Positions 1-9,300 of a stretch of 64,000 nt of DNA are shown here, piece after piece (the stretch's first letter is position 1; the number at the start of each line of letters is the position of its first letter). The notes under the pieces are model-generated. The model ran no database searches. It was not told the origin of the DNA and saw nothing but the letters and a program-made list of their open reading frames with translations. The stretch is from Lewinella sp. W8 (GTDB lineage: Bacteria; Bacteroidota; Bacteroidia; Chitinophagales; Saprospiraceae): the NCBI RefSeq assembly GCF_004375085.3, contig NZ_SNAQ03000002.1, positions 124,001-188,000 of the forward strand, given 5' to 3'. A program made the translations under genes and the position numbers.

Positions 1-137
1 GTGCGGTTACGGCCACCACTCTTCTTGAGGGGGGCCAGCAGGCTTTTTTCCGGCTTGTCGGTGGTCAGTTCGTCGAACTTGGTACCAACGTGAAAGCGGG
101 AACCTGGGGAAACCGGCTTAAACTTCTTAATTGGCAT
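1..137 (-). CDS. rplB: 50S ribosomal protein L2 (partial, N-terminus)
   Basis: The first 45 codons of L2, the 23S rRNA-binding protein near the peptidyl-transferase centre, are present; the rest lies beyond the left edge. The reverse strand reads [18 protein letters not shown] and continues through a Lys/Arg-rich stretch, typical of an L2 N-terminus. The ATG is at 137-135. It follows rplW by about 90 bp and closes the visible part of the S10 gene order C-D-W-B, so the call rests on both sequence and synteny. Confidence 0.93.
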   Translation of the reverse strand, partial: MPIKKFKPVSPGSRFHVGTKFDELTTDKPEKSLLAPLKKSGGRNR

Positions 138-225
138 TATTGCACTGGTTGATCCGGAAGATATCGGAGCAAAAGCACGGCACTACGATCGACTGAAGTC
201 CGCGGCTCCCCACCTTCCGGTGTTT

Positions 226-522
226 TTATAATTCGTTGTACAAGTCGATGGTGTCACCTTCGATCAGGGTAACGACGGCCTTCTTGAAGGCGGGTACCCG
301 ACCGCGGATGATTCCGGACTTGGTCGATCTGTTCTTGGTTTTTCCGGGCATGACCATCGTGTTCACGCGGTCTACCGTCACGCCGTAACGAGCTTCCACT
401 GCGTTACGAACTTCAATCTTGTTGGCCGTCTTAGCCACCACGAAGGTGTACTGCTGGGCATCTTCAGAAAGCAATTCAGCTTTCTCGGATACGACGGGCT
501 TGATGATGATTTGCTTAGCCAT
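226..522 (-). CDS. rplW: 50S ribosomal protein L23
   Basis: L23 sits at the polypeptide exit tunnel, binds 23S rRNA and docks trigger factor and SRP. The 98-residue product begins MAKQIIIKPVVSEKAELL, carries the conserved KPVVSEKA entry and the T-A-N-K-I-E-V-R-N-A-V core, and has the usual length. It lies between rplD (11 bp upstream) and rplB in the canonical S10 order on the minus strand and is surely cotranscribed with them. Confidence 0.96.
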   Translation of the reverse strand: MAKQIIIKPVVSEKAELLSEDAQQYTFVVAKTANKIEVRNAVEARYGVTVDRVNTMVMPGKTKNRSTKSGIIRGRVPAFKKAVVTLIEGDTIDLYNEL

Positions 523-533
523 CTGAGTATACT

Positions 534-1160
534 TTAAGCGAATTGCTCTTTGAGTTTTTCAATTGCACCTTCGGCAACGATGACCGTGCTGGCCTTCATC
601 AGTTCGTAGGTGTTTACTTCGCCGGCGCTCATGACGTGGCTGTGGGGCAGGTTGCGGCTGCTCCGGTACACGTTAGGGGCGTTGTCAGCCGTGATCAGCA
701 GGACCTTTCCTTCGCTGGCGCCAACGGCGGTCAGGAAGTTCTGGTAGTCTTTGGTCTTGGGAGCTTCAAAGCTCAAGTCCTCTACGATCATGAGTTTACC
801 TTCACCAGCTTTGGTAGAAAGTGCGGAAGCCTTGGCGGCCTGACGTACTTTCTTGTTCAGCTTGATGTCGTAGTTGCGGGGGCGGGGACCGAAGATGCGG
901 CCACCACTACGGAACAGCGGGTTCTTGATGTCACCCTTACGGCTACCCCCCGTACCTTTCTGACGGTGAAGCTTTTTGGTGGAACCGGCGATTTCGCCAC
1001 GCTCCTTTGCCTTGTGGGTACCCTGGCGCTGAGCGGCCAGGTAAGCCTTAACGGCCAGGTACACGGCGTGCTCGTTGGGCTCTACGCCGAAAATGTTTTC
1101 GGGCAGTTCTACCTCACGGCCGGTGCTGCTACCCTGTGCGCTGTGAACTTGCAGTTTCAT
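534..1160 (-). CDS. rplD: 50S ribosomal protein L4
   Basis: L4 is an early assembly protein of the large subunit that lines the exit tunnel with its extended loop. The 208-residue product shows the family core: the basic loop with KLHRQKGTGGSRKGDIKNP (about residues 63-81), then GGRIFGPRPRNY, and a C-terminal Rossmann-like half. Length matches bacterial L4. It is 51 bp downstream of rplC and 11 bp upstream of rplW. In some bacteria L4 represses its own operon, but no matching leader is evident here. Confidence 0.96.
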   Translation of the reverse strand: MKLQVHSAQGSSTGREVELPENIFGVEPNEHAVYLAVKAYLAAQRQGTHKAKERGEIAGSTKKLHRQKGTGGSRKGDIKNPLFRSGGRIFGPRPRNYDIKLNKKVRQAAKASALSTKAGEGKLMIVEDLSFEAPKTKDYQNFLTAVGASEGKVLLITADNAPNVYRSSRNLPHSHVMSAGEVNTYELMKASTVIVAEGAIEKLKEQFA

Positions 1161-1211
1161 GTTTATCTATTTACGATCCTTACTTATACGTAGCGGGATC
1201 GGCGAATTAAA

Positions 1212-1832
1212 TTATTTGTGCAGGATTACGGTTCCACCTTTGGGGCCGGGTACGGCACCCTTAATGAGGATGAGGTTACGCTCGGGGAATACCTTGAGTA
1301 CACGCAGGTTCTTAACCGTTACACGGCCACCTCCGTCACGTCCGGCCATCCGCATGCCCTTGAATACCCGGGCAGGGTAGCTGGCCGCACCGATAGAACC
1401 GGGGGCACGCTGGCGGTTATGCTGACCGTGAGTAGCGTCGTTCACCCCCTTAAAGTTGTGGCGCTTTACTACACCCTGGAAGCCCTTACCCTTGGAAGTT
1501 CCTACGGCGGCGAGCAGGTCGCCCTCCACGAATACTTCGTCTACGGTTACGGTGTCTCCCAGTACTTTTTCCACGTCCATGTCGCGGAATTCCACCACCT
1601 CGGCCTTAGCCGTGGTACCGGCGGCCTTAAAGTGGCCGGCCATCTGCTGGCTGGTGTTCTTTTCCTTGCGTTCGCCGTAAGCGAGCTGGAGCGCGTTGTA
1701 GTTATCTGAGTCGTCGGTCTTAACCTGTGTAACCACACAAGGACCAGCCTCAATGACGGTACAAGCCACGTTGCGACCTGCGTCGTCGAAGATGGAAGTC
1801 ATTCCTACCTTCTTACCAATAATTCCGTTCAT
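1212..1832 (-). CDS. rplC: 50S ribosomal protein L3
   Basis: L3 is an early-assembly 23S rRNA-binding protein that reaches toward the peptidyl-transferase centre. I place the start at the ATG at 1832 ([15 protein letters not shown]), the standard L3 N-terminus; the reading frame stays open 22 codons further upstream but that stretch does not look like L3. The product is 206 residues with the conserved [14 protein letters not shown] and [14 protein letters not shown] loops around residues 110-145. It lies between rpsJ and rplD. A gap of about 160 bp to rpsJ is longer than the other gaps in the operon. Confidence 0.95.
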   Translation of the reverse strand: MNGIIGKKVGMTSIFDDAGRNVACTVIEAGPCVVTQVKTDDSDNYNALQLAYGERKEKNTSQQMAGHFKAAGTTAKAEVVEFRDMDVEKVLGDTVTVDEVFVEGDLLAAVGTSKGKGFQGVVKRHNFKGVNDATHGQHNRQRAPGSIGAASYPARVFKGMRMAGRDGGGRVTVKNLRVLKVFPERNLILIKGAVPGPKGGTVILHK

Positions 1833-1991
1833 TGGTTTTGAATTTATTCTTCGCCATCCTGAAATAATACGGAGCGGGCGAGAAAAATTCCGTCCCACGG
1901 GTTCAACCGGGGAGGGAACAGTTAGCTAATATGGTTATCCCTACTTCTTCCGCAATGGAGAGAAGTAAAAACTAAAGTGATGCGCCAATGA

Positions 1992-2300
1992 TTAGGTAAG
2001 CTTCACCTGAATGTCTACACCACTGGGTAACTCGAGCTTGGAAAGCGCGTCTACCGTCTTTTGGTTAGGAGTGTAGATTTCGATCAGGCGCTTGTGCGTG
2101 CGCAACTGAAACTGCTCCCGGGATTTCTTATTCACGTGCGGCGAACGCAGCACTGTGTAAATGTCTTTCTCGGTGGGCAGCGGAATCGGACCGGTAACAA
2201 TGGCCCCACTGTTCTTTACGGTTTTGACGATCTTCTCGGTAGACTTGTCCACCAGGTTATGATCGTAAGACCGCAGTTTGATGCGAATTTTCTGATTCAT
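1992..2300 (-). CDS. rpsJ: 30S ribosomal protein S10
   Basis: S10 (NusE) is a head protein of the small subunit and also pairs with NusB in antitermination. The 102-residue product begins [18 protein letters not shown] and contains [19 protein letters not shown], both family hallmarks. It follows fusA by about 100 bp, in a gap holding a strong inverted repeat (2361-2392), and heads the S10 group proper. Confidence 0.97.
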   Translation of the reverse strand: MNQKIRIKLRSYDHNLVDKSTEKIVKTVKNSGAIVTGPIPLPTEKDIYTVLRSPHVNKKSREQFQLRTHKRLIEIYTPNQKTVDALSKLELPSGVDIQVKLT

Positions 2301-2360
2301 GCCAGATTAAAATTTTCAAAAGAGTAGACCGAGCGGCTTTCCGAAGGTCATGATTGTGAA

Positions 2361-2392
2361 ATTCTCCCGGATCGTTGCCGATCCGGGAGAAT
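2361..2392 (-). terminator. 13-bp perfect hairpin between fusA and rpsJ
   Basis: Arms ATTCTCCCGGATC (2361-2373) and its exact complement (2380-2392) flank a 6-nt loop, starting about 10 bp after the fusA stop. On the minus strand the 3' side runs into TTTCAC, a weak T-run only, so it may be a partial terminator, attenuator or processing site separating the str genes from the S10 genes rather than a full stop. Confidence 0.55.
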
Positions 2393-2402
2393 GATTAATT
2401 AC

Positions 2403-4535
2403 TTATGCTTCGCCCTTGGCTTTCTCCATGATTTCCTTCGCGATACCCTGAGGAGCCTCAGTGTAGTGGCTGAAGGTCATGCTGGAGTTAGCGCGGCCAG
2501 AAGTGATCGTACGCAGGTCAGTTACGTAACCGAACATTTCGCTCAGGGGCACGTCAGCGGAAATCCGCACGGCACCACCAGATACGGGCTCCTGACCCCG
2601 GGGAAGACCACGGCGACGGTTGAGGTCACCGATTACGTTACCCGTGTACTCCTCGGGCGTAGTGATCACTACGTCCATGATGGGTTCGAGCAGCTTGGGG
2701 CTACACTTGGGAGCAGCGGCCTTGAAACCTTCCTTGGCACAAAGCTCGAAGGCAATCGGCTTGGAGTCAACGGAGTGCATACCACCGTCGAATACCCGCA
2801 CCTTCATGCTGTCGATGTTGTAACCGGCGAGGATACCGTTCTTCATCATGGAGGTGAAACCGTCCTTGATGGGCTTCTGGTAGTTCTTGTCGATGGCACC
2901 ACCTACGATGTCCCAAACGAACTGCAGGCGCTCCTTACCGCTCTTGAACTCGTCGCTGTCCAGGAACTCCTGGTCGGCGGGGCCGAGCGTGAAGCTCATG
3001 TCGGCAAACAGACCGGAACCACCGGACTGCTTCTTGAGGCGCTCGCGGTGTTCAACTTCCACGAACAGCGCTTCCTTGTAGTTTACCTGAGGGGCACCAA
3101 CGTTGGCCTCCACCTTAAACTCACGCTTCAGGCGGTCAACGATGATTTCCAGGTGAAGCTCACCCATACCGGAGATTACCGTCTGGTTGGTGTCTTCGTC
3201 GTACTTAACGGTGAAGGTGGGATCCTCTTCGGCCAGTTTGGCGAGGGCCATACCGAGCTTGTCGAGGTCTTTCTGCGTCTTGGGCTCAACGGCAACACCG
3301 ATTACGGGATCGGGGAATACCATGGATTCCAGTACGATGGGGTTGGCTTCGTCACAAAGCGTGTCACCCGTACGGATGTCCTTGAAACCTACGGCAGCGG
3401 CGATGTCACCAGCTTCTACCTTGTCAATCTGCTGCTGCTTGTTGGCGTGCATCTGGTAGAGACGGGAGATCCGCTCCTTGTTGCCGGAACGCGTATTCTT
3501 CACGTAAGAACCAGCCTCCAGTTTACCGGAGTAGACGCGCATGAAGGCCAGACGACCTACGAAGGGGTCGGTAGCAATCTTGAACGCCAGGGCGGCGAAG
3601 GGCTCGTCTACGCTGGCCTTACGCTCGAGGGTTTTCTCCTCGTCGTCGGGGTGGGTACCGGTTACGGGAGGAACGTCCAGCGGGCTGGGCAGGTAGGCAC
3701 AAACGGCGTCCAGTACGGCCTGTACGCCCTTGTTCTTGAAGGCAGAACCACACATCATGGGAACGAAAGCAGCGTCCATTACGGCGTCACGCACGGCGGC
3801 GCGAACTTCCTCCACGGTGATGCTGTCGGGATCGTCGAAGAACTTCTCCAGCAGCGACTCGTCGTATTCGGCCACGGCTTCGAGCAGTTTCTCGCGCCAC
3901 TCCATTACGGTGTCTTCCAGATCCTCGGGCATATCCACTACCTCGAAGGTCATTCCCATGTCGTCCTCGTTCCACACGATGGGCTGCATCGTGATGAGGT
4001 CAACGACTCCCTGAAAGCGCTCTTCGGCGCCGATGGGAACCTGCAGGGGAATTGACTTGGAACCGAGCTTTTCTTCCACGTCCTTAACGACGCTGAAGAA
4101 GTCAGCACCGGAACGGTCCATCTTGTTTACGAAGCCAATGCGGGGAACTTTGTAGTTGTCCGCCAGGCGCCAGTTGGTTTCCGACTGAGGCTCTACACCG
4201 GATACGGCACAGAACAGGAACACGAGACCGTCGAGAACCCGCAGAGAGCGGTTTACCTCTACGGTGAAGTCAACGTGACCCGGAGTGTCGATGATGTTGA
4301 AGGTGTAGTCCTGATCCTTCCACTTCCAGTTGGTGTGGGTAGCGGCGGAGGTAATGGTGATACCACGCTCCTGCTCCTGCTCCATCCAGTCCATGGTAGC
4401 GGCACCGTCGTGTACTTCGCCGATCTTGTGGCTAATACCGGTGTAGTAAAGAATACGTTCGGTAGTCGTGGTTTTTCCGGCATCAATGTGCGCGGCGATA
4501 CCGATGTTGCGGGTGAATTTGAGATCCGTAGCCAT
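2403..4535 (-). CDS. fusA: translation elongation factor G
   Basis: EF-G is the GTPase that drives ribosomal translocation and, with RRF, recycling. The 710-residue product has all G motifs near the N-terminus: [15 protein letters not shown] (about residues 15-29), DTPGHVDF, and [10 protein letters not shown], followed by domains II-V with the usual GMGELHLEI segment. The N-terminal [13 protein letters not shown] fixes the start at 4535. It lies 66 bp downstream of rpsG and upstream of rpsJ in the classical str order. A long antisense ORF across this gene is a codon-bias shadow. Confidence 0.98.
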   Translation of the reverse strand: MATDLKFTRNIGIAAHIDAGKTTTTERILYYTGISHKIGEVHDGAATMDWMEQEQERGITITSAATHTNWKWKDQDYTFNIIDTPGHVDFTVEVNRSLRVLDGLVFLFCAVSGVEPQSETNWRLADNYKVPRIGFVNKMDRSGADFFSVVKDVEEKLGSKSIPLQVPIGAEERFQGVVDLITMQPIVWNEDDMGMTFEVVDMPEDLEDTVMEWREKLLEAVAEYDESLLEKFFDDPDSITVEEVRAAVRDAVMDAAFVPMMCGSAFKNKGVQAVLDAVCAYLPSPLDVPPVTGTHPDDEEKTLERKASVDEPFAALAFKIATDPFVGRLAFMRVYSGKLEAGSYVKNTRSGNKERISRLYQMHANKQQQIDKVEAGDIAAAVGFKDIRTGDTLCDEANPIVLESMVFPDPVIGVAVEPKTQKDLDKLGMALAKLAEEDPTFTVKYDEDTNQTVISGMGELHLEIIVDRLKREFKVEANVGAPQVNYKEALFVEVEHRERLKKQSGGSGLFADMSFTLGPADQEFLDSDEFKSGKERLQFVWDIVGGAIDKNYQKPIKDGFTSMMKNGILAGYNIDSMKVRVFDGGMHSVDSKPIAFELCAKEGFKAAAPKCSPKLLEPIMDVVITTPEEYTGNVIGDLNRRRGLPRGQEPVSGGAVRISADVPLSEMFGYVTDLRTITSGRANSSMTFSHYTEAPQGIAKEIMEKAKGEA

Positions 4536-4600
4536 GGTTGGAGCTAATTAGGATATGATTAGTTGGGGGAATGTGAGATAAGCAAGTAAGGAATTGATGC

Positions 4601-5077
4601 CTAGCGACCGTAGTGAGCAAAAGCCCGGTTAGACTCGGCCATCTTGTGGGTATCTTCCTTACGCTTCACGGCAAGGCCTTCGTTGCGGCTTGCGGCGAGG
4701 AGTTCGCTGGCCAGCTTCTCGGCCATGCCCTTACCGGAGCGCTGGCGGGCGAAGTTGATCAGCCATTTGATGCCGATGCTCATCTTACGCTTGGCGCGGA
4801 TTTCGGTAGGGATCTGGAAGGTAGCACCACCGATCCGGCGGCTACGTACTTCCACCTGAGGCATGGCGTTGTTCAGGGCACGCTTCCATACTTCGTACTC
4901 ATCGATTTCTTCACCGGAGACTTTCTCCTTGATGATGTCCATCGCATCGTAGAAGATGGTAAAGGCGGTACTCTTCTTACCGGCCAGCATCAGATTGTTG
5001 ACGAACTGAGTCACCATGGGATCACCGTAGCGGGGATCGGGAGCGATGACTCGTACTTTTGGTTTTCTTTTACGCAT
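4601..5077 (-). CDS. rpsG: 30S ribosomal protein S7
   Basis: S7 initiates assembly of the 30S head and contacts the E site. The 158-residue product starts MRKRKPKVRVIAPDPRYGD and holds the FVNNLMLAGKKSTA and GGATFQIPTEIRAKRK motifs; it ends SNRAFAHYGR as expected. It is 36 bp downstream of rpsL and precedes fusA. S7 is the str-operon autoregulator in E. coli; no comparable site was recognised here. Confidence 0.97.
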   Translation of the reverse strand: MRKRKPKVRVIAPDPRYGDPMVTQFVNNLMLAGKKSTAFTIFYDAMDIIKEKVSGEEIDEYEVWKRALNNAMPQVEVRSRRIGGATFQIPTEIRAKRKMSIGIKWLINFARQRSGKGMAEKLASELLAASRNEGLAVKRKEDTHKMAESNRAFAHYGR

Positions 5078-5113
5078 TTGTTCAGCGGTTTCTTAGATGA
5101 AACGTAAATCAGA

Positions 5114-5488
5114 TTATTTCTTAGGCTTCTTAGCACCGTACTTAGACCGGGCCTGACGACGGTCAGCAACACCGGCAGTATCCAAGGCACCACGAACAAT
5201 CGTGTACCGTACACCGGGAAGGTCCTTCACACGACCACCGCGGATCAGTACGATTGAGTGCTCCTGCAGGTTGTGGCCTTCACCGGGGATGTAGGCGATC
5301 ACCTCAATCCCGTTGGTAAGACGCACTTTGGCTACCTTACGCAGAGCAGAGTTAGGTTTCTTTGGAGTGGTAGTGTACACACGAGTACACACGCCGCGTT
5401 TTTGCGGACAAGCATCCAGGGCGCGTGACTTACTGGTCGTCACGATTTGCTTGCGCCCCTTACGCACTAATTGATTAATTGTAGGCAT
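5114..5488 (-). CDS. rpsL: 30S ribosomal protein S12
   Basis: S12 guards decoding accuracy at the A site. The start at 5488 gives [15 protein letters not shown], the invariant S12 N-terminus, and 124 residues; the frame is open 30 codons further but those overlap the promoter. The streptomycin-determining loop reads [18 protein letters not shown], with the key lysine (Lys43 equivalent) present, so no resistance allele is apparent there; PGVRYT and the KKPKK tail follow. First gene of the str-S10 transcript. Confidence 0.97.
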   Translation of the reverse strand: MPTINQLVRKGRKQIVTTSKSRALDACPQKRGVCTRVYTTTPKKPNSALRKVAKVRLTNGIEVIAYIPGEGHNLQEHSIVLIRGGRVKDLPGVRYTIVRGALDTAGVADRRQARSKYGAKKPKK

Positions 5489-6377
5489 ACGTTTTCTTTG
5501 CTTTAATACGCTTTTTTTGTTCACCAGAGGCCTACCTCCTGAAAAAGCGAGCACAAAGGTAGTCTTTTCTTTTTGCATATCCTAACGACAGCGCCCAGAG
5601 AATTCATTTTTTTGGCACCCCACCAGGCACCAATCACTACTGGTATCCAAAACGTTGCGGTTTGGGCCGCCATTCCCGCTAATACGCCTCCCCGGAGACC
5701 TTATATATAAGGTTACAATTTTTTCAGACCAGGGTACCAGGAAATGAAGGGAAACAAGGTCCCCGCCAGGAGATTGATGCCAACTGACTACCTCACCGCT
5801 GGAAGCTAGCCCAACCACCACCAGACCAGAGATTATGGCCGGAGGCAGGTGCCGAGCGGTGAGCGAGGAGCAGTGTCGCTTCGCTCGGCCGGCCAGTCAG
5901 CTCGTGCCTCGCACTTGGGCGGACGAGCTCCCTCAACTCCTTTGCCTTAGACACCTGCTCCATGAGGTTACCAATTCTTCCTCCTTCATTCTTCCTCCTT
6001 CATTCTTTCTTCTTCCTTCTTCTAATCACCTTCACTGTTTAGGCTTCCTTCTCTTAAGTCTTACGACCGGCTTGCGGAGCAACCTGTTCCGGAGGTTTCG
6101 GCTACGGGAATTATCATGCACACGAAAGAAGACTCCAACAGTGAGAGCGGCTCGACGTGCAACGTCTCAATCAATTGCTGGCTTCCTCCCGGTTCCTTCT
6201 CCGAGCGGTCAACGCTATTCAGGGAAGGGCACCCCCTAAATCCTCAAGCCTAAAACCTGAATCCTCCTCTCCCCTCCCCCCTAAAAGAGCATAACCCCAC
6301 CGAACAGGATTGTCCGGCAGGGTCGCGCTACTCTCTAAATCTTCATTCGGGCCGCAGATCCGGCCCCGGAGGAACCC
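5489..6377. other. 889-bp gene-free region with palindrome, repeats and simple sequence
   Basis: No convincing gene lies between rpsL and the surface-protein gene. It holds the rpsL promoter, a perfect 16-bp palindrome (5698-5713, ACCTTATATATAAGGT), a GC-rich patch near 5840-5935 sharing the string GGCAGGTGCCG with 39308-39320, pyrimidine-rich TCCTTCATTC tandem sequence (about 5980-6025), and a copy (6063-6095) of a repeat also seen at 27048-27081. Short frames here lack start context or family features. Confidence 0.6.
5554..5561 (-). promoter_or_regulatory. Bacteroidota -7 box of the str operon
   Basis: On the minus strand TACCTTTG matches the Bacteroidota -7 consensus TAnnTTTG exactly; TTAG about 20 bp further upstream may serve as the -33 element. 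The predicted start point leaves a leader of roughly 60 nt before the rpsL ATG at 5488. Confidence 0.65.
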
Positions 6378-9300
6378 CTAGCGGGATACCACCGTCATGC
6401 GTTTGGTCTGGCGTTCTGCTCCCACCGTAAGGGTGTAGGTCAGTACGCCGGTCGTATTTTTCAGGTCGTCGGAGATGGACAATTGCACCTGGTTTTCTCC
6501 CCGATGGCCATCCAGTTGGCGGGCCATGACGAGGCGTCCGGTTACGTCCCGGATTTCCAGGCCCACGGGGCCTGCCTTCATTAGGTCGAATGCAATTGTG
6601 GTTTGAGCGGCAGCCGGGTTGGGGAAGTTCTGGTGGAGGACAATGCCCTCACCGCCCGTCTGCTGGCGAAAATTCAGACTCAGTTGAGCCGCAGCTCCGT
6701 CCGTAGTGTAGGCCTCGGAGAAGGTCACCAGGTCGGAGGCGCTAAGGTAATCACTAATTCTGAGATCCTCGGTAGCCCGGAGGTTCAATTCGAGTACCAC
6801 CGTTTCCTTCATTTCTTCCCGGCCGTCGTAGCTGACCATGAGCAGACCTTCACTCATGCGCAGGTCGTTGACGTTACCGGCACCCATCAGGTCGGAGTTC
6901 CATCCTTCGAGTACCAGTCCGGGTGACATTTCCAGCGTCGTCTGGAAGCCCTGGACCCCATCAGCGGTAAGGGGAAGGCTGATGCGATCACCGGCCCGCA
7001 TGACTAAGTCCTCGGCGGTCAGTTCCGCGGCCTCGCGGCCACCACCGTCCAGGAATACGTCCCCGATTTCGATGGCGACGAAGTCCGCTTCCCGGTTGTG
7101 GCCGTCCAGGGGACTCACCTCGAAGGTCGTCGGGAAGATGGAAGGGTCCCAGCCTTCGGCGAGGCCGTCCAGGTTAAAGTCGCGGCGGATGAAGCGCCAG
7201 GAGGGGCTGCTCGGGAAGCCATTATCGATCCCGAGAATCACCCGGCGAATGGCCACCATATCGGCTACGTTGATGAATCCGTCACCCGTGGCGTCCGCCG
7301 CCAGCATCAGGTACGGGTTATTCAGCGTCTGAGTCCCCAGGATGTGGCTCATGATCTTGATCACGTCACTCGTCTTTACCCGGCTCAGGTCAACGCTGTT
7401 GTGGGTTGCGGGACGAACCATGTACTGGCCACCCACCTCCAGTCCGGCGAAGAGGAAGCTACCGTTGGCGTCGGTGTACTGCATGTCGTCCATGCTGCCG
7501 TAGTCGGAGATGTGTACTTCCATGTCCGGAAGCAGTTCGTCCTGTGGCGTGGTGATGAAGCCCGCCAGGGAGCCCAGCCCGCCGCCGTCGCAGATGTCCT
7601 CGTTGAAGGCTTCGATTACGGCGGTGGTGGAACAGTAGTCGCCCTGTCCGTTCGGACCGAACACGTACACCCGCACGTCCAGTTCACCCAGGTCATCGCA
7701 GGTTACGGGGAAGCTCAGCCGGCCCGGCTGGGGAACGAATCCCGGCACGCCCGCTTCACCTTCTTCCCGGTACACGGAAAGCTGAATCTCCTGGTTATTG
7801 CAGTTGCCGTTCACGCCAACGATGTAGTCGTCGGCTTCCACCATGGCCATTCCGCCACCGTTGCCGTCGTTCATCAGTACGAAGGTCAGTCGCTCGATAC
7901 AGATCGGTGCTATGGTCGAGTTGTCTTCGATGTCGAAGGGAATTACCCGACCGTTGGTGTTGCCGCAGCCGTCAAACCCACGGACCCGGATGGCGTGCTG
8001 CCCGATCGGGAGGTCCTCCAGAATCACGTTGAAGGTGCCGTCTCCGTTGCTGATCAGTTCCGCGTCCGTCAGGCCACGGACGGCGTTGAAGCCACTACTG
8101 ACGTCGTAGTCAATGTCCAGGGTGGCTACTGCGGTTACGTTATCGGGGGAACACTCGTCAAAGACCGTGAAGTCGATCTGGATGCCGCCTCCCTCACAGT
8201 CCTCGCTCTCGGCGATGTCCGAAGAGATGTTGGTGATCTGTGGCGCAATGTTGTCGTATACCTTGATGTACTGAACATAGCGGAAGGCACCCCGGCTTTC
8301 GGAGTTGGCGTAGCCGGTGTCGCCGTCGTTGTCCGTATCCTCATTCATGGTGTTGCTCGCGGCATCGTCCGGATCGAGGAAGCGAATGCTGTTGTTGTTC
8401 GTCCGGTCCGCATCGCGGTCCAGGATGGCCACGTCATCATCGGCGTCCATGTTGTCTCCGGGTACGATATGCAGGTAAGTGGCCTCGTTGAAGTTGCCGT
8501 CGAAGTCAGCATCCCGGGGAATATTGTAGAAGTCACCGAAGCTGTTGTACTCACACCAGTTCAGGATTTCGATCGTCCGCCGCAGCTTGAAGCACTCTTC
8601 GGCGTTGGAGAAGAAGGTGTCGACGGAGATGTTGGCAACGATGTTGTCGCAGGCCAGCTCATTGATGATGACGTCATTGTAGGTGGGCACGTTGCCACAG
8701 GTTGTCTGGGCATCCGCGGGGAAAGCCACCGTGTAGCTGCGGATACCACCGATGCTGATGATCTGCTGGCAACCGGGCGCGGAGACAAATCCGCGGGCAT
8801 CGGTTACGGTAAAGGTTCTCGTTACGGTTCCCGTTCCACAGTCGTTGATGTCGGAGAAGATGTCCTGAGCGGTAATTTCATTCCCGCAGTTGTCCAGGCT
8901 GGTGGGCGCACCGAAGAGGTTGTTGAACAGGTTCACCACCCCTTCGGGGTCATCTTGAAAGAGACCGTTCACGTCTTCGGGCAGGATGTCGTCGGCTTCA
9001 TTACAGTTCAGGGTGATGGGGCCGGGAGCCACACAGATGGGAGCCGAGTTATCCACTACGTTCAGGATGGCCATCCGGGTATTGGAGTTGCCGTTGGCGT
9101 CGGTGGCGCGCAGGATGACGGGTACCGCCCCCACGTCAATACAGGTTAGTGTGATGGAGGGGCCAAAGGCACCAATGGGCAGCAGTGAGCTGGGGTTAGC
9201 GAACGCAATTTCCAGCAAAACCTCCGAACAGTCATCGTAGGAACCGCGGTCCACTTCCGTAGCCAGCACGACGGCAAAGCCACTGTTGCTCAGGCTTACG

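Noticed and set aside
2391-4055. 554-residue plus-strand ORF opposite fusA
   Set aside because: Antisense to a certain EF-G gene; composition is the complement of its codon usage and no domain is visible.
5835-6239. 134-residue plus-strand ORF in the rpsL upstream region
   Set aside because: Runs through simple pyrimidine repeats and dispersed repeat sequence; no recognised protein pattern.
7098-9149. 683-residue plus-strand ORF opposite the T9SS surface protein
   Set aside because: Val/Gly/His-rich translation typical of antisense frames over a high-GC gene; the sense gene has a signal peptide and sorting tail.
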